Origin: Candidatus Aveggerthella stercoripullorum
GTDB lineage: Bacteria > Actinomycetota > Coriobacteriia > Coriobacteriales > Eggerthellaceae
Direction of reading: 5' to 3'
NCBI GenBank assembly: GCA_018712955.1
Contig: DVGB01000009.1
Span: 1-35,509 of the forward strand
Length of the DNA stretch: 35,509 nt
The position numbers and the translations under genes are program-made. Below the pieces are notes generated by a model. It searched no databases. It was not told the origin of the DNA and saw nothing but the letters and a program-made list of their open reading frames with translations. Below are positions 33,088 to 35,509 of the stretch, piece by piece; position 1 is the stretch's first letter; each line of letters begins with the position of its first letter.

Positions 33088-33654
33088 TTACCTTGAGGCG
33101 GGCGCACTCTCGCCCGTCGTAGCCTCAGTAACCTCGATAGACCCAAGCCGCCCATGCCAGCGCTTGCTCCGGCGCCAAAGCGCAAGCAATGCCTTTTCCA
33201 CGTAGCGCCGTTTCCCAATGCGCCGCTCGCCTGGCAGCATGATGAAATGGACGAGGATGCTGGCCAGGCCGCTTGCGTTCGCGCCGCGGATGTCCGTGAA
33301 CATCTGGTCGCCGATGACGATGGCCTCGCCTTTGTCCACACCAAGCACCTTGAGCGCAGTTTCGTAGCCGGCCGTGCTGGGCTTTTCCGCGTCCGCAACG
33401 TACGGTACGTCCATGTTCGCCGTGAACGCCTCAAGGCGTGGGACGTCGTTGTCGGACAGGAGCACGGTCTTGAAGCCGCGTGCGTGCAGACGGCGGAACA
33501 GCCCTTCGACTTCGTCGTTCGAAGGGTCGCCGTGATGGACGAGCGTGTTGTCGACATCGAAGATGAGTCCGCGGTAGCCCAGCCGGTACAGCTTCTCGTA
33601 GTCGATAGCGAACACGCTTTGGGCGTATTCGTACGGGAAGAACTGTTCGAACAT
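33088..33654 (-). CDS. yqeG: YqeG-family HAD phosphatase (class IIIA)
   Basis: A 188-aa HAD-superfamily hydrolase. Motif I is FDVDNTLV (nucleophile Asp in DVDNT), motif II is LLSDND, motif III Lys lies in EKPSTAGYETALK, and motif IV is VIGDQMFTDI. The N-terminal 30 residues (FFPYEYAQSVFAIDYEKL) match the YqeG lead. The ATG at 33654 follows GGGGGTG; an open extension to 33771 covers the promoter of the divergent gene. YqeG-type enzymes occur near ribosome-assembly genes in Firmicutes, with substrate uncertain. It is co-transcribed with the VanW gene. Confidence 0.9.
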   Translation of the reverse strand: MFEQFFPYEYAQSVFAIDYEKLYRLGYRGLIFDVDNTLVHHGDPSNDEVEGLFRRLHARGFKTVLLSDNDVPRLEAFTANMDVPYVADAEKPSTAGYETALKVLGVDKGEAIVIGDQMFTDIRGANASGLASILVHFIMLPGERRIGKRRYVEKALLALWRRSKRWHGRLGSIEVTEATTGESAPASR

Positions 33655-33711
33655 GGCACCCCCGGGGCTGGCTTTGTCACATCTGCGAGGTTCAATTTTA
33701 GCATGAGGCTG

Positions 33712-33717
33712 TATAAT
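33712..33717 (+). promoter_or_regulatory. -10 box of the TIM-barrel gene
   Basis: A perfect TATAAT, preceded by TG, lies 44 bases before the next ATG in the gap between divergent genes. The -35 region (GGTTCA at 17-base spacing) is weak. Confidence 0.55.
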
Positions 33718-33761
33718 CGCAGTGTTGTACAGGACAAATTCCTGAAAGGCGACGAGGAACC

Positions 33762-34430
33762 ATGAGCGCACACCCCGAACTGATCGTCATGCTGACCCAT
33801 AACGACCGCACCGTCGAAAACGCACGAGAGGTCTTCGAAGCCTGCAAGGATTCCAAGGCGCAGTTCTGGGGGTTCAAAGAAGAGCCGCTCCCCCTTGCGC
33901 AGATGAAAGAGCTGTACAGCCTCATGAAAGACTGCGGCAAGACCACGTTTCTCGAAGTCGTCGCCTACACCGAGGAAGAATGCCTCGCCGGAGCGCGCAT
34001 GGCGGTCGAATGCGGCGTGGACGTGCTGCTGGGCACCCTGTTTTTCGACTCGATCAACGAGCTGTGCAAAGCGAACGGCCTGAAGTACATGCCGTTCGTC
34101 GGCACCATCACCGGACGCCCGTCGGTCCTCGAGGGCACGCTCGAAGAGATGGTGGCGCAGGCAAACGTTGCGCTCGCGAAAGGCGTCTACGGATTCGACT
34201 TGCTGGGATACCGCTACACGGGAGACGCCGTCGCACTGAACAAGGCGTTCGTCGAAGCGGTGAATGCACCTGTCGTTCTTGCTGGCAGCGTCAACAGCTA
34301 CCAGCGCCTCGATGAAGTCAAGGACGCCGCTCCCTGGGCATTCACGATCGGCGGCGCGTTCTTCGAAGGCAAATTCGGCGGTACGTTCGAAGAGCAGGTC
34401 GACAAAGTCTGCGACTACATGGCGCGCTGA
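33762..34430 (+). CDS. Beta/alpha (TIM) barrel protein of unknown substrate
   Basis: A 222-aa soluble protein with the repeating strand-helix rhythm of a TIM barrel: LIVMLTHND, AQFWGFK, TTFLEVVAYT, VDVLLGTLFFDS, YMPFVGTITGRP, GVYGFDLLGYRYTG, APVVLAGSVNSY and AFTIGGAFFEGKFGG. The last two strands have the Gly-rich loops that usually bind a phosphate. GAGGAA lies before the ATG. The substrate is not identified; it recalls aldolase or isomerase families. No operon partner is seen. Confidence 0.75.
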   Translation: MSAHPELIVMLTHNDRTVENAREVFEACKDSKAQFWGFKEEPLPLAQMKELYSLMKDCGKTTFLEVVAYTEEECLAGARMAVECGVDVLLGTLFFDSINELCKANGLKYMPFVGTITGRPSVLEGTLEEMVAQANVALAKGVYGFDLLGYRYTGDAVALNKAFVEAVNAPVVLAGSVNSYQRLDEVKDAAPWAFTIGGAFFEGKFGGTFEEQVDKVCDYMAR

Positions 34431-34524
34431 GAAAGCTCAGGCCCCCTCGCCGCCATGACGGACGCGACCGCCCGCTTCCGCCTTTCCTGCCGCACAGGAC
34501 GGCGGAAGGAAAGCGGCGTACGCT

Positions 34525-35509
34525 CTACTCTGCGTTCGGCACGTTCGGCGTTTTCGCATCCGCTTCCAAAAGCTCCCGGACGCTCTGCCTTCCGACATGC
34601 TCTGCAAGCGGTTTTCGCAGGTAGCACAGTCTGTCCACGCACTGGGCGCAGGAAAGCCGCGCGTTCGTGCGCTCGTCGAAGCGCTCAGGATGCCGGATGG
34701 CCGCCAATTCCCAGCGCACCAGAATCACCAGGGCCATCGCGACGAGAACCCAACCGAACCAACCGCCCACGAACACGAGCGGCGTGGCGACCATGATGGC
34801 GTCCCAGTTGAATATCTGGCACGTCGTACAGCACCGATTGCGCATGAGAAACAGCTGGAGCGGGCACCAAAACACCACGCAGACCATGTCGGACACGAAA
34901 TACGCGAGCGACCAGAGCAGCGCCGTTCGCTCGTTCAAGACCCCGAAACGGCCGAGCACGAACGCAATCGCTATGTTCACGACCGTCCAGAACACGATGA
35001 CGGGCACTATCTCGCGCGTGCGGTCCCGGTAGAGCACCGACCGCGCCGACCGGTCGACCTCCAAGTCCTCGTCGGCGAACGAAAGCAGGTTGAGGAAGTC
35101 GACGTTGTTCAGAAGCCTGCGCACGAAGACGACAATCGACGCGCTGCGGGCCATCAGGCCTTCGCGCGTCTCCTGGAGCGCGATCTTCCCGCATGCCACC
35201 ATATGCTTCCCGAATTCGGCAATGGTGCCGAACTGCTCGCGCAAAGCATCCTGGTCGCCGCGGAACGTCGCAATGGTCGGGATGTGGTACAGGCGGTACT
35301 GTTTAAGGCTCCCGGAAGAAAGCGGCGCACGCACGAAAAACTTCGTCAGGAAGTCCGCCAACAGCGCGAGGAACGCAAAGTCCACGAAGTCGAACCCGCC
35401 CTGCAGGCCGAACGTCTTCGAAGCGTCGAGCGCCCCCGGACCCGCCACGAACAAAAACACCGCCACGCCCAGGAGAACAACGCGGAAGAACAGCTGGACG
35501 GCATAGCCG
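34525..35509 (-). CDS. Membrane protein with paired Cys motifs, N-terminus beyond the window
   Basis: The frame is open to the right edge (in frame with FFRVVLLG upstream of the first internal GTG), so the true start is not visible; about 327 residues are seen. There are roughly five membrane helices: near the window edge, about residues 35-50, 165-185, 190-215 and 240-265. A cytoplasmic segment carries charged residues (DEDLEVDRSARS). Two cysteine clusters, RNRCCTTCQIFNWD and LSCAQCVDRLC followed by RKPL, flank the last helices and suggest a metal or Fe-S site. Family not recognised. Confidence 0.7.
   Translation of the reverse strand, partial: GYAVQLFFRVVLLGVAVFLFVAGPGALDASKTFGLQGGFDFVDFAFLALLADFLTKFFVRAPLSSGSLKQYRLYHIPTIATFRGDQDALREQFGTIAEFGKHMVACGKIALQETREGLMARSASIVVFVRRLLNNVDFLNLLSFADEDLEVDRSARSVLYRDRTREIVPVIVFWTVVNIAIAFVLGRFGVLNERTALLWSLAYFVSDMVCVVFWCPLQLFLMRNRCCTTCQIFNWDAIMVATPLVFVGGWFGWVLVAMALVILVRWELAAIRHPERFDERTNARLSCAQCVDRLCYLRKPLAEHVGRQSVRELLEADAKTPNVPNAE

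Noticed and set aside
1-35509. CRISPR array, rRNA operon or insertion sequence
   Set aside because: No regularly spaced repeats, rRNA-like sequence or transposase were seen.

Overview
The window looks like the chromosome of a high-GC anaerobe, most probably class Coriobacteriia (Eggerthella-like Actinobacteria). This is an inference from GC-rich coding bias together with a reverse rubrerythrin, a CcdA-TlpA fusion, a VanW-domain protein, a YqeG-type HAD phosphatase and monoderm-type lipoproteins. It has two halves: an accessory, conjugative-element-like block (1 to about 20.3 kb) and a chromosomal backbone (about 20.4 to 35.5 kb).

Accessory block. Positions 1-5733 hold a tightly packed leftward operon: an SNF2-type helicase with a SWIM-like zinc finger, a four-helix membrane protein, a 92-aa protein, an HExxH protein, a VirD4/TraG-like ATPase and a protein that runs off the left edge. 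Positions 6065-9303 hold a rightward four-gene operon: membrane protein, lipoprotein with a C-terminal OmpA-like domain, coiled-coil protein and small protein. At the other end a second leftward operon (20087-16291) has a possible degenerate ATPase, a second VirD4-like ATPase, a ClpP protease and a YbjN-DUF1292 protein. No integrase, relaxase or VirB4 is visible, so the element is only partly contained here and its ends are undefined.

Between these operons sits a visibly more AT-rich three-gene cassette (about 9381-16246, leftward): an 887-aa NACHT/STAND NTPase, a 264-aa YbjN-like protein and a 1107-aa protein with no recognisable domain. A perfect TATAAT hexamer lies 50 bp before the first gene. 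I regard this as the best candidate for an undescribed system, probably a STAND-type anti-phage or conflict module carried as cargo.

Backbone. A very GC-rich stretch (about 20.37-22.15 kb) adjoins the element and holds a gene remnant, GC hairpins, an ABC permease and the C-terminal third of its ATPase. The rest of the operon (ATPase N-terminus, membrane protein, ECF sigma factor) is less GC-rich, which suggests a recombination junction inside the ATPase gene. Then follow a YtrA-type GntR regulator with its partner membrane protein (DUF1648 + DUF5808, split by an in-frame TGA), a CcdA-TlpA redox fusion, a CBM9-like lipoprotein, a small CxCxxC protein, reverse rubrerythrin, a large membrane protein with a glycine-zipper tail, VanW and YqeG-HAD proteins, a TIM-barrel protein, and a partial cysteine-motif membrane protein at the right edge. 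No rRNA, tRNA, CRISPR or insertion sequence was seen.
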